Assembly (NCBI GenBank): GCA_009746045.1
Contig: RPFO01000389.1
Location: forward strand, 2,067,638 to 2,131,637
Source: Mesostigma viride
Taxonomy: Eukaryota; Streptophyta; Mesostigmatophyceae; Mesostigmatales; Mesostigmataceae
Direction of reading: 5' to 3'
Length of the DNA: 64,000 nt
Under the pieces are notes generated by a model. It saw nothing but the letters and a program-made list of their open reading frames with translations. It was not told the DNA's origin and did not search any database. This document shows positions 1 through 8,842 of the stretch, piece by piece (position 1 is the stretch's first letter; each line of letters starts with the position of its first letter). The position numbers and the translations under genes were made by a program.

Positions 1-545
1 ATCATAATTTGCATTGCCAGAATGGGTATTGAGTGCAAAACATGTGTATTCAATTTGGGGGGGGGCAGGTCCGTCCGGACCCCTTAAATCAGATGACACT
101 TGAGGAAGGTGAGAATTACCCATAACAGGTCTAAGCACTTCATTCATTAACATTTGAAAAGAGGCAGGAGAGTTACAGAGTCCCATAGCCGCTACTCTAA
201 ACTGGTAATGACCAAAAGGGGTAGCAAAGGCGGTTTTATGGCAATCCTCAGGCGCTATACGCAGCTGCCAAAAACCGTCCGCACAATCCAGTACCGTGAA
301 ACAGGTGGAACCTTTAACCTTATTAAATATATCATCAATACGAGGTAGAGGGTATTTAGACTTCACAGTAATATCATTTAACTTCCTATAATCAGTAACT
401 AGGCGAAACTTGCCATTTGGCCTAGGAACTAATAGGACACCAGCTGAGTAGGGGGAGTTACTAGGCTCTATCAATCCTGCTTCTAATAGTGACACTAAAA
501 TCTGTTTTAGTTCCTTTAATTCGGTAGGGACCATTCTATACATCG
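1..545 (-). pseudogene. Reverse transcriptase N-terminal half, gypsy 1
   Basis: Translating the minus strand from about 545 gives an open frame to the window edge with classic Ty3/gypsy RT blocks: YRMVPTELKELKQ, NSPYSAGVLLVPR, KFRLVTDYRKLND, SKYPLPRIDD, the motif A block VLDCADGFWQL (catalytic Asp present), KTAFATPFGHYQF and NSPASFQMLMNE. The catalytic YxDD block would lie beyond position 1. A one-base frameshift near 540-560 separates this frame from the upstream piece at 536-736. There is no start codon because this is an internal part of a polyprotein. Confidence 0.9.
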
Positions 546-736
546 GAGAGTGCGTACACTAGAGGAACTGCACCGTCCTTGATAACTACACGGTGTAAAA
601 CAGAACGAGGAGGAGGATAAGAAGGAGTCTTTTCTTCAAAAACTTTTGAGGAATCTATCACAGCCATGTATCTTACTATTTCATTTTCAGTAAATCCCAC
701 TCCTATTGTATCCACTGTGTTTACATCTATATCCAC
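536..736 (-). pseudogene. Pol linker just upstream of RT, gypsy 1
   Basis: A 66-residue open stretch in the spacer between protease and RT of the same pol. It contains an SYPPPRSVLHRVVIKDGAVP segment, the usual approach to the RT YRM block. It ends in a frameshift against RT. Upstream it is cut by the palindromic insertion at 765-1646; the coding sense resumes at 1647 on the far side of that insertion. Confidence 0.6.
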
Positions 737-764
737 ACTATTATTAGGGATAGGTATCTCCTGT

Positions 765-970
765 AGTTACGTTAAATAGTGTCGGAACCTTTTGCCGCCT
801 GAGGCAAATCGGTCCGTAACACTATTTTGCCCGGAATAACCACTTCCGAGCACCCAAGTTAATTCGGCCGAATTAACTTGGGTGCTCGGAAGTGGTTATT
901 CCGGGCAAAATAGTGTTACGGACCGATTTGCCTCAGGCGGCAAAAGGTTCCGACACTATTTAACGTAACT
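765..970. repeat. Palindrome P1 (206 bp, 103-bp arms, no loop)
   Basis: The two arms are exact reverse complements about the centre between 867 and 868, within AATTCGGCCGAATT. Such a perfect palindrome can extrude as a cruciform. Confidence 0.95.
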
Positions 971-1102
971 AAAACCTGGCCTCGTGGAGGGGGGACGAAG
1001 AGCCCGAGACATCCGCCTAGGCCGCTGAGCACGCACCACTAAATGCGCCGGAGCTGCCTCAGTGAGCATTCGAACCCCTGACCTCCAAGGTGCACAGGTT
1101 TT
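971..1102 (-). repeat. 132-bp spacer S, SINE-like with Pol III B-box
   Basis: Read on the minus strand this contains a T-arm-like segment with a near-consensus B box (GGGTTCGAATGC here, GGTTCGAATCC in the inverted partner at 1309-1440), followed by a GC-rich tail. No convincing A box is seen, so this looks like the 3' half of a tRNA-derived sequence rather than a tRNA gene. Confidence 0.6.
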
Positions 1103-1308
1103 AGTTACGTTAAATAGTGTCGGAACCTTTTGCCGCCTGAGGCAAATCGGGCCGGAACACTATTTTGCCCGGAATAACCACTTCCGAGCACCCAAGTTAA
1201 TTCGGCCGAATTAACTTGGGTGCTCGGAAGTGGTTATTCCGGGCAAAATAGTGTTACGGACCGATTTGCCTCAGGCGGCAAAAGGTTCCGACACTATTTA
1301 ACGTAACT
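1103..1308. repeat. Palindrome P2 (206 bp, chimeric arms)
   Basis: Same 206-bp palindrome, centred between 1205 and 1206. The left arm carries the variant CGGGCCGGAACAC and the right arm the complement of CGGTCCGTAACAC, so the two arms come from two subfamilies. P1 has the second variant in both arms; the copy at 29096-29301 has the first in both arms. Confidence 0.9.
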
Positions 1309-1440
1309 AAAACCTGTGCACCTTGGAGGTCAGGGGTTCGAATCCTCACTGAGGCAGCTCCGGCGCATTTAGTGGTGCGTGCTCAGCGGCCTAGGCGGAT
1401 GTCTCGGGCTCTTCGTCCCCCCTCCACGAGGCCAGGTTTT
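1309..1440 (+). repeat. 132-bp spacer S', SINE-like with Pol III B-box
   Basis: Inverted partner of 971-1102. It carries AGGGGTTCGAATCCTC, a tRNA T-arm-like segment that includes the B-box consensus. It is flanked on both sides by AAAACCTG-type sequence next to the palindromes. Confidence 0.6.
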
Positions 1441-1646
1441 AGTTACGTTAAATAGTGTCGGAACCTTTTGTCGCCTGAGGCAAATCGGTCCGTAACACTA
1501 TTTTGCCCGGAATAACCACTTCCGAGCACCCAAGTTAATTCGGCCGAATTAACTTGGGTGCTCGGAAGTGGTTATTCCGGGCAAAATAGTGTTACGGACC
1601 GATTTGCCTCAGGCGGCAAAAGGTTCCGACACTATTTAACGTAACT
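1441..1646. repeat. Palindrome P3 (206 bp)
   Basis: Third palindrome, centred between 1543 and 1544. There is a single arm mismatch (TTTTGTCGCC against GGCGGCAAAA). Confidence 0.92.
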
Positions 1647-1801
1647 CCTGTACTTCTAACTGAAGGAACATACATAATAGGTATCCATATTCCTTTAGTT
1701 CAGATCGCAATTCATCATTGGACATTAATACTTCAGGTATAGGTCTTACAGGAGGATCAACAGGTGTAGGAGGAGTAATGTCTACTAACTAAGGATAAAT
1801 T

Positions 1802-2650
1802 TTATAATCTATAATGACGTTCCGGTACCCAGTAAGAGCTATCTGGAAACCAAATGACCATGGTATCATAATTAATAGTAATCTTATTATCCTGGTGCCA
1901 ATCTAATCCTAGTAATACATCAGCTGTAGTGATAGGGCCTATAGTGGCCGTCAGGTTGACAGTACGTCCTTGTATGACCATGGGAAGGGACACCGTACCC
2001 GGGGAATGACTGGTGCGACCGTCAGCATAATGAACAGTGACAGTTTTGGTGTGAGGGATAGGGACTAGTCCTAAACGCCTAACTAGGGCCTCGCTCACAA
2101 AGGAGCTAGCCGCACCGCTATCCACTAACACAGAGACGTTTAAAAGTTCATCAGCATGCAAGAAGGGGTCTACAACAGTATGGGGAACGGTTAAGCCACC
2201 ATTCAAAAACATAAGAGGACGGACACGTAGTGGTAGGGATGATTCAGCTCCTACAGAGGTTATAAAAACAGGCAGGCAAAAATTATTATCTGGGGTACTA
2301 TCTAAGGACCTGTCCAGGTTACCCCCGGCTGACAGGCAAATATCTAATTCTTCTACATAGGAGTTCTCCTCCTCAGGGGTAAGGCTAATATTATTAATAC
2401 GGGAACGGGTAGGAAGAGAAGGAGTGGTGAAGAAATCTGCTACTCGTAATAGATGCTGACGCACATGCTTGAGGGGTAGATCAGTAAAACGGTAGGCATA
2501 GAACTGGCGCTTTACTTCACGTAATAAGGGTCTACTGAGGCCTTGTAGGAAGCGAGCACGTACTTCTGCGCCCGACAAATCCCTAATTCGTACCATCTGT
2601 GCATCAAATTCTTTCATATACTCCTTAAACGATTTAGTACCCTGCTGCAA
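1802..2650 (-). pseudogene. Gag C-terminus and aspartic protease, gypsy 1
   Basis: A 282-residue frame. The first part (FKEYMKEFDAQMVRIRD, ARFLQGLSRPLLREV) is gag capsid-like. The second part is a retropepsin with catalytic VLVDSGAASSFVS near residue 175 and the downstream flap and strand blocks TVHYADGRTS and DVLLGLDWHQ. There is no ATG where the frame opens; the region is continuous with the gag ORF at 2662-3708 apart from one missing or extra base near 2655. The frame ends with a stop at 1802, before the pol linker. Confidence 0.8.
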
Positions 2651-2661
2651 GGTACCAAAGG

Positions 2662-3708
2662 CTATAATCTATCCTGCCAATCTGCATCAGGAGGGACTAA
2701 ATGGTTCTCTAAACGCTTAAACAATGCTGCTACTGAGTTAGGGTAGGCATGAGAGGCCAAAGACTCACACTGGATGAGGTTAGCAAGCTCAGGAGTAATA
2801 CAGGTAGTAAGATAATGAGGGACTAGTACAGCATCAGAGAGACGCCATCTATTATGATTTTGCCACGACTCTGTATTCTGGGTAAGCAACATAATAAAAG
2901 TGAAAAACTGTTGAGGGGTAGACTTAACATCCAACTTGGGTAGGTTAGCAAAGAGGGGAAGAGCAGGGGGCTTAGGGGGATTAGAAGGGTCAGATTTACC
3001 CATAGGGCCACTGTCTTCCACTGCTACATACGAGGGATAGAAAGAAGGAAGAGGAAAGGTTTTGGATAGGGGTCTGGAGGGGGCCACCGTTTCAGGATGG
3101 TGCCCATAGGAGAAGGGAACAGTATATTGCTCACGAAGGGAGGAGTAGGCGAAATGATCATAGTTTCTGTCATCTAGGGGCATGGTGCTGAAATCACTAT
3201 TAACTTCTAAATCAGCCACACGGGTAGGGACCTGGGCAGCCTCGTAGGCCGTATCAGGGTAGGACCAAGAAGCAGGGGGATAAAAGGGAACTGCACTAGG
3301 GCGCCCCGAAGGGCCGACAGGGGCAGGGGTACGACCCGTGTTAAAAGCAGGGATGGAAGGCACAGGGTGGGGAGGAGGTCTAGAAGCATTGTCAGGGAGT
3401 GAGGACCTAATTGAAGGTTGAGCCAAGGTTGCAGGAGGGGCAGGGTCCTGGTTCATAGCAAAAGAGGGTTCATCACTAAATCTGACACGTTGTTCAAAGG
3501 TAGGTGGGGTAATTGAGGGGCGACGGCGACCAGCAGCAACAGGAGAAGGAGGTGAGGTACGCAGATTACCTTGAGGAGTGAGATGGTGCACCGTTTCCAA
3601 GGAGTCCCGTCGGTTACCACGAGTATTGTTATTGTTATTAGTAGTATTATTATTAGTAGTAGTAGTATTGGTAGGTATAGGCGACATATCTCCACCCACT
3701 GGATCCAT
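2662..3708 (-). CDS. Gag N-terminal ORF, gypsy 1
   Basis: A 348-residue ORF beginning MDPVGGDMSPIP. It has an Asn/Thr-rich tract (about residues 14-30), a long Pro/Ser-rich disordered region, and a more ordered C-terminal part (PKLDVKSTPQQFFTFIM, LTTCITPELANLIQ) that resembles the start of a gypsy capsid domain. It ends at a TAG created by a frameshift; the capsid continues in another frame at 2650. No CCHC zinc knuckle is visible in this element. Confidence 0.7.
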   Translation of the reverse strand: MDPVGGDMSPIPTNTTTTNNNTTNNNNNTRGNRRDSLETVHHLTPQGNLRTSPPSPVAAGRRRPSITPPTFEQRVRFSDEPSFAMNQDPAPPATLAQPSIRSSLPDNASRPPPHPVPSIPAFNTGRTPAPVGPSGRPSAVPFYPPASWSYPDTAYEAAQVPTRVADLEVNSDFSTMPLDDRNYDHFAYSSLREQYTVPFSYGHHPETVAPSRPLSKTFPLPSFYPSYVAVEDSGPMGKSDPSNPPKPPALPLFANLPKLDVKSTPQQFFTFIMLLTQNTESWQNHNRWRLSDAVLVPHYLTTCITPELANLIQCESLASHAYPNSVAALFKRLENHLVPPDADWQDRL

Positions 3709-3835
3709 CTTTAATTAAGTAAAGGAAAGAAAACAACAAACGTTGCCTTAAGAAAGGAATAGGAATCTGAATTGAAGCAATAAAGGAAAAAGGAAAAACC
3801 TTGAATGTCGTTGTTAAGCAAAGAAACAATTAAAA

Positions 3836-4228
3836 TCAATCCTTTTTAACCACAGTAATGGATAGGGAACCAAACTCTAAGGTGAGAGGAGTATCTGAGG
3901 TAGATGAGGATGCAGCCCGTTTAGGGGGAGAAGAGGGAGGAGTAGCAAAAACTAGAGCTTCTACAGGAGGACGACCATGAGGATTAGACCGTACATGTAG
4001 GCCTAAATCTGATTCACTATGGTCTATAAGGAATTGCTGAGCTTCCTCGAAGGTAACAAATTTCTTATACCTAACTACGTTATATGTACGGTTTTGCACT
4101 ATCTTCCTAGCATCTGACCAAGAAAGGAAAATGGCTGACCATTGAGGGGTAATAACTACGTAATATTTGGCTAAGCTATTGTCACTGGACGAATGGGAAG
4201 GAGCAGTAAAAACACGACGCTGGCTCAT
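3836..4228 (-). CDS. Small ORF with RNase H1 N-terminal / viroplasmin-like hybrid-binding domain
   Basis: A 130-residue ORF with ATG at 4228, lying between the 5' leader and gag of gypsy 1. Residues about 21-70 match the fold signature of the RNase H1 N-terminal RNA:DNA hybrid-binding domain (Pfam Cauli_VI, first described in caulimovirus protein VI). Visible blocks are KYYVVITP, an AIFLSWSDARKIVQN helix, and YKKFVTFEEAQQFL. The C-terminal 50 residues are Pro/Ser-rich. In RNase H1 this domain binds RNA:DNA hybrids. A role in protecting or tethering the reverse-transcription intermediate is inference. The frame is intact although neighbouring frames are broken. Confidence 0.75.
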   Translation of the reverse strand: MSQRRVFTAPSHSSSDNSLAKYYVVITPQWSAIFLSWSDARKIVQNRTYNVVRYKKFVTFEEAQQFLIDHSESDLGLHVRSNPHGRPPVEALVFATPPSSPPKRAASSSTSDTPLTLEFGSLSITVVKKD

Positions 4229-4526
4229 GGTAACGCACCTGGTGGGTCTTGGGACGTCACGCTAGAAGAAGGCGTAGGCGACTTATCTGGGCGATCTGGA
4301 GCATCGAAAGCAGCATGAGGCGGAATAGTCCAGCGCTCGTCCTAAAATCAGCGACCGAATAGTCCAGCGCTCGTCCTAAAAGCAGAGACCCGTATCTCTG
4401 CGGGTGCGGCCGTCTAATAAAACAGCAGCACGAAGGAAAAAGGTGTAGTCTACGACGACGCTACTCGTCTCACTGTTGCCGAACCAAACAATTATCCTCT
4501 ATCTACGACAGGAAGAGAATTATCCT
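4219..4526. repeat. 308-bp direct repeat, left copy
   Basis: Matches 6463-6770 with about one mismatch (offset 2244). The two copies bracket the short+long element at 4529-6462. The repeat includes the start of the hybrid-binding ORF and an internal 34-bp tandem duplication (AATAGTCCAGCGCTCGTCCT twice, about 4323-4390). Confidence 0.9.
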
Positions 4527-4528
4527 TT

Positions 4529-6462
4529 ATGACACTTGAGCTCCCAAGAAAACCAGCATTTGATTGAAAACAATGAGTAGAGCCCCTGCCAAAGGCAGGT
4601 TTAAGTAGTCATCTCGTCTCCCTCGCATGCAGGAGCAAGAGCCCCCCAAGGGTGGGATGGGTGGGAAGAAACAATTACGGGTCACAACCCGCCGACCATG
4701 CTTATCAAGCCTACCGTCAAAATGGAAAACGGCAAAACCAGAAATATCCTAACGCTGACAATTTAATAATTCAGCCAGCCAGCTCATCTGTCACACGTCT
4801 GAGCTGTCAGGCCATGTGTACTCTTCGAATGCAACCCTGAACACACTACCCAACCAAGCAGCACACCAATCCATTGGTGAGTGCTGGTTACATCAGATTT
4901 TATTACAGCTTTTTGACGCAACTTCCGTCAGCATTCAACACATGGCCGGCCGTTCAAACAAACGGCGCCTGACTTACAAAAGGCAAAGCTAGTTGCCAGT
5001 AGGATTCCCCGGTAAACAACAAGCCGTCCCCATTCGTCTAACAAGCCTTTCTGCATGTACAGCCACAAGGTTGTGGCGGCCCTTTCTTTCCCGCATGCTG
5101 TTTAATAAACTATTTTCAGAGAAATCCGATTATGACACTTGAGCTCCCAAGAAAACCAGCATTTGATTGAAAACAATGAGTAGAGCCCCTGCCAAAGGCA
5201 GGTTTAAGTAGTCATCTCGTCTCCCTCGCATGCAGGAGCAAGAGCCCCCCGATCCACCCCAGTCCCTGGCGCCATTACCCTCCTCCCCCGCACTGTCGCC
5301 GCTCAGGAAACAAAACTTGATAGGATCACTGTTGCCCCGATAACAGTGAACAAATAAAAGGAGAAGACCCCCCCCCCTCTTCCGAGCAGCCTCGAGGGTA
5401 GCCGCTTCCATAAAAGACCACAAAGTGGGGCGTGTCGCAACATCTCCTTCATGGCGACTCAGCCCGCACAAGGCTATAATAACCCCCTAAGGGGCCCGAC
5501 AATAAAAGGTTAGCGAATCCGCGGAGCCGCCTCAGCAAAATATTATTCCGGATAAAAACCCAGAAAATTCGCATTCCGACGCCACCAGGGTTTGAACCGC
5601 TACCTGCCGGGTGCTGAGCAGGGAGAGACGACAAGGCCAGACACTGCCACTGTCAGCCGAGACGCCTTTCCGATACTCGGTTCCTTTTGTGGGAATTTTG
5701 CAAATATATTTTCTTCCGGAACGCAAGAAATTAGCTGGCCGCGCGTCACCCTTATATCCCTCGCTGGCCCATAACAAAAAAGGGCCGCGCACCAAGCCGA
5801 AGGCAGCGCCATGCAGCGCCCTAGGCGGTGGGCCGCTGACTGACTACCAGCGCAGTCTCATGGAATCCAAATTAATCTATTGACCTTCGCACAGTTTCCG
5901 CATCAGCTGCGGACTTCTTAGTCGACATGATTGGCTCCGCTGCTGGAATTACCAGCAGCCGGGGCGGGGCGCCCAGCCCACTTTCTATGACCACCGAGAC
6001 GCTGCCCAGCAAGGTGCCAACCAGAACCACTTGGCACATTGGTAACGCGAAATTTCCGTTCCGTTCAAACCGCCCCTACCTGCCGTGAAGTCGCAAAGCC
6101 CGCGACTTCATAGCAGGCAAGGACGGGGTCTTTGCCTAATTTTCTTTAGCCCCGCCGCCATAGCAGCGAGGCCGCGCATACTGCTTCAGTGAGCACATTC
6201 AAAGAAACAATTACGGGTCACAACCCGCCGACCATGCTTATCAAGCCTACCGTCAAAATGGAAAACGGCAAAACCAGAAATATCCTAACGCTGACAATTT
6301 AATAATTCAGCCAGCCAGCTCATCTGTCACACGTCTGAGCTGTCAGGCCATGTGTACTCTTCGAATGCAACCCTGAACACACTACCCAACCAAGCAGCAC
6401 ACCAATCCATTGGTGAGTGCTGGTTACATCAGATTTTATTACAGCTTTTTGACGCAACTTCC
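4529..6462 (+). mobile_element. Short+long repeat element, family 1 (3'-truncated)
   Basis: Two tandem units. The short unit 4529-5131 is segment A (ATGACACTTGAGCTCCCAAG start), then a G4 motif, then segment B, ending TTCAGAGAAATCCGATT. The long unit 5132-6462 repeats A, inserts about 0.95 kb of segment C (starting near 5251), then repeats B as far as GCAACTTCCG, where it is cut off at the second 308-bp repeat. No long ORF with recognisable homology is present. A and B are near-identical between units. The same architecture recurs in families 2, 3 and 4. Confidence 0.8.
4650..4665 (+). other. G-quadruplex motif at A/B junction, family 1 short unit
   Basis: GGGTGGGATGGGTGGG, four G-triplets with loops of 1-2 bases. 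Present in the short unit only; in the long unit this point is occupied by segment C. Confidence 0.75.
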
Positions 6463-6770
6463 GCTGGCTCATGGTAACGCACCTGGTGGGTCTTGGGACG
6501 TCACGCTAGAAGAAGGCGTAGGCGACTTATCTGGGCGATCTGGAGCATCGAAAGCAGCATGAGGCGGAATAGTCCAGCGCTCGTCCTAAAATCAGCGACC
6601 GAATAGTCCAGCGCTCGTCCTAAAAGCAGAGACCCGTATCTCTGCGGGTGCGGCCGTCTAATAAAACAGCAGCACGAAGGAAAAAGGTGTAGTCTACGAC
6701 GACGCTACTCGTCTCACTGTTGCCGAACCAAACAATTATCCTCTATCTACGACAGGGAGAGAATTATCCT
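6463..6770. repeat. 308-bp direct repeat, right copy
   Basis: Second copy of 4219-4526. It starts abruptly in the 3'-truncated family 1 element and continues into the remainder of the gypsy 1 leader, including two adjacent copies of ATCCTCTATCTACGACAGGG (about 6739-6785). Confidence 0.9.
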
Positions 6771-6891
6771 CTATCTACGACAGGGAGAAAACTTGCGCAG
6801 GAAAACAAAGCGAAGGAGCTATCTATGAAAGGGTTTATCCGCTACGAGCAGGTCTAGCATCTAGGCAGATCGTGTCCCGAACCGGGCAGCA

Positions 6892-7194
6892 CTACTCCCC
6901 CAGCTTGACGGCGACCCGCCCATTACCTGTCAAGAAAGTGTCGTCTTCGTATCCCTGGACGCGGAAGGGTTCTTGCAAAGGCGTATGTGACAAAGGACCG
7001 TCGTCTCGTTCTCTACCTACGAAAGTTCCTCCGGAACCATTGTTACGTCCTAAACTTCTACCTCCACCTCTACCTCTACTGGGCCTGATACTACCTAAAT
7101 TGGTCAGGCCTCCTCTACTCAAACCCCTAGCGAAAGACGAACGAGACGGAGCTGATCTCAATGCATTCACGTATGTGTTGCAATAATACGCCAT
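6892..7194 (-). CDS. Gly/Arg-rich ORF in gypsy 1 leader, unknown function
   Basis: A 100-residue frame with an RG-rich centre (SRGRGGGRSLGRNNGSGG), resembling RGG-type RNA-binding regions. It lies just downstream of the candidate LTR/PBS and upstream of the hybrid-binding ORF, in the same orientation. No recognised fold. It may be a leader protein or chance; codon evidence is weak. Confidence 0.35.
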   Translation of the reverse strand: MAYYCNTYVNALRSAPSRSSFARGLSRGGLTNLGSIRPSRGRGGGRSLGRNNGSGGTFVGRERDDGPLSHTPLQEPFRVQGYEDDTFLTGNGRVAVKLGE

Positions 7195-7255
7195 ACAACC
7201 ATTTACCCGAACCCGTTTATTCCAGGAATAGAGGAAGGAAACACACTACACTGCC

Positions 7256-7606
7256 ATGACCCAAGCCTATATGTGTTAATTCATTTAACACACGCCGAGT
7301 GACCACACGAGGGGTGGAACGTGCATAAATGGTCACAAACGGTCCAAAATGCTCGGGCCGACCTGGCCCTCGCATACAGATAGACAGGCAGATGCACAGG
7401 TGCACGCTGGTCCACTACATTCTACCAAAGGATAAGGACCACTAATAAAGTACGCGGCGCGGCGCCCCAAAAGCACCCACTGTACCACAGTACTGTTACG
7501 AGGACAATAGTGTCCCAGTTGGAACTACACGTAAATCTAGGAACAACCGAGGCAAAGGACCTAATTTACGTCCGTAACTACAACGAATTGTTACGCGACG
7601 TAACAG
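7256..7606 (-). repeat. Candidate 5' LTR of gypsy 1
   Basis: On the minus strand this segment starts TGTTACGTCGCGTAACA and ends GGGTCA, followed directly by TGGCAGTGTAG, which could serve as a primer-binding site. The partner LTR is off the window, so the boundaries are inferred only from the TG...CA ends and the adjacent TGG. Confidence 0.4.
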
Positions 7607-8181
7607 TGCGCTAGAGAAGCGAATCATGACAAAGAAGAAAGAGCCCCCGATTCCCCTGGGCTACAAATTCAAAGACCATTTCTCACGAGGCGGTGGCATT
7701 TTAACCTTGGCCGGCAGTGCAAGCGGTCGGCGGGCTTTGGTGGGCACGGTCGTTACAGACCAGGCGCAGGCAGGCATCGAGTTAGAAGGGGACGACACTG
7801 ATACGAGGAATGTGGATGAGGGTGCCGTATAGAGGAGGGCGATGCAGGTGGCTCAGCGCACGCACAGCCTGAAATCCATGGTGGGGTGGTCCCACGCGGA
7901 ATGGGGTCATTTTTCGCGCATTTTGCAAGAAAAAAACGCTAGTTTCAATCGTCCGATCGCGTTTTTTTGCGCGAATTTGGCGTCCAATCGCGTATTTTCG
8001 AGCTAATTTGGTGTCATAAATTTAATGCTTAATTCATGTCAATTTGAGCGTACATTCCACATCGAGAGGCTTGAAAGTTAGTAATTCATGTAAATTTTAC
8101 GTGGAGAGACTCGACATCATCCTAACCTTTGTAGACCATAGGACGAGCATTGCCAGCGCATGTCCAAGTGCTAACTTTCCC
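7607..8181. other. Intergenic stretch, nothing clearly recognised
   Basis: Between gypsy 1 and the nine-exon gene. A plus-strand frame at 7626-7832 (68 residues) has no recognisable domain. 7945-8015 is AT-rich with two imperfect copies of a CAATCG...TTTGG(C/T)GTC unit. 8000-8181 probably includes the 3' UTR of the minus-strand gene. Confidence 0.4.
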
Positions 8182-8781
8182 TCAAGCTTTCGAGGGCCTC
8201 TTCCGTAATTTCGCTTCCGCGATCTGCTGTTCCGTTTTCGAGTTCCTCCTCTTCTTATCGATCTCCTTTGCAGGCGCCCAGACTTCCACATCCTTCCAGC
8301 TCTTGCCATCCGTCAGCTTTACCACCTTCATCGCGTAGTCCAGCGGCATCCACCACAACTTGTTCTTCAACTTCCCTCCCTTCTCCCCCTCAGCGAAAAA
8401 CTTAAATGCGACGTCCCTCCACTTGGTGCCGTATCTGGCAGACACCTGCCCATAAAGCATGACGTCTTCTAGCTTGGCATACATTGGCGTAGCCGTATCC
8501 TTGTTCCCTGCTTGCATAATGGCTGAAGTCCACCCATCACACCAAAAGGCCTCTGGTGCTCCGAACCCCATTTCCCCGTCCATAAGTCTCATTTCCAACG
8601 TGGGCTTGTCATCATCCTCATCGCCCGCCTGACTGTCTTCCGCCCCCTTAGGCTCCTCCCGTCCGGAAGTGTCAGCATGTACAGCCGCTGGTCCGAAGCC
8701 CACCGCCACATTAGCCAAGCGAAGTAACTGCTCCACATCCTCATTACCTGCGAGCAAACCGATCATGCCATCAACGCATGA
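8182..8781 (-). CDS. Exon 9 (last): C-terminal domain, unknown
   Basis: Acceptor TTTTAG at 8782-8787. The frame is open to the stop at 8182 without breaks. It has a helical start (MIGLLAGNEDVEQLLRLANV), an acidic linker, a Trp-rich core (FWCDGWTSAIMQAGNKD, YGTKWRDVAFKFFAEGEKGG, LWWMPLDYAMKVV) and a basic tail (KKRRNSKTEQQIAEAKLRKR) that looks like a nuclear localisation signal. No known family recognised. Confidence 0.55.
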   Translation of the reverse strand, partial: SCVDGMIGLLAGNEDVEQLLRLANVAVGFGPAAVHADTSGREEPKGAEDSQAGDEDDDKPTLEMRLMDGEMGFGAPEAFWCDGWTSAIMQAGNKDTATPMYAKLEDVMLYGQVSARYGTKWRDVAFKFFAEGEKGGKLKNKLWWMPLDYAMKVVKLTDGKSWKDVEVWAPAKEIDKKRRNSKTEQQIAEAKLRKRPSKA

Positions 8782-8842
8782 CTAAAATCGAGTTAGTAGA
8801 AATCGGACTGCCAACCGTAAAAAATCAAAACACTCTACATAC

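Larger units (their letters stand above)
765..1646. mobile_element. Composite palindromic MITE/foldback element (P1-S-P2-S'-P3)
   Basis: Three 206-bp palindromes alternate with two 132-bp spacers that are reverse complements of each other. The whole 882-bp block therefore folds back on itself around 1205/1206. It starts AGTTACGTTAAATAGTG and ends with the reverse complement. It is flanked by the direct repeat CCTGT (760-764 and 1647-1651), so it went in as one unit with a 5-bp target-site duplication, into the pol region of gypsy 1. It has no coding capacity. A related partial copy lies at 28949-29301 inside gypsy 2. Confidence 0.85.
1..7606 (-). mobile_element. Ty3/gypsy retrotransposon 1, left-truncated by window edge
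   Basis: A minus-strand LTR retrotransposon read from about 7606 down to 1. The order is candidate 5' LTR, glycine/arginine-rich ORF, hybrid-binding-domain ORF, gag, aspartic protease, and the N-terminal half of reverse transcriptase. RT runs off the left edge, so RNase H, integrase and the 3' LTR are not visible. Two foreign insertions interrupt it: a palindromic composite at 765-1646 and a short+long element at 4529-6462. At least two single-base frameshifts (gag/protease near 2655 and just before RT near 545) break the polyprotein, so this copy looks non-autonomous. The RT carries an extra loop between the SPASFQM block and the expected catalytic YxDD, which is also present in the chromovirus at 43689-53108 and suggests a related lineage. 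Confidence 0.85.

Noticed and set aside
5585-5640. tRNA gene on the minus strand (GGTTCAAACC B-box-like)
   Set aside because: No cloverleaf and no clear A box; only the B-box-like decamer is present.
4529-6462. Helitron identity for the dimer elements
   Set aside because: No 5' TC, no 3' CTRR with hairpin, and no A/T insertion rule; ends are ...CCGATT.
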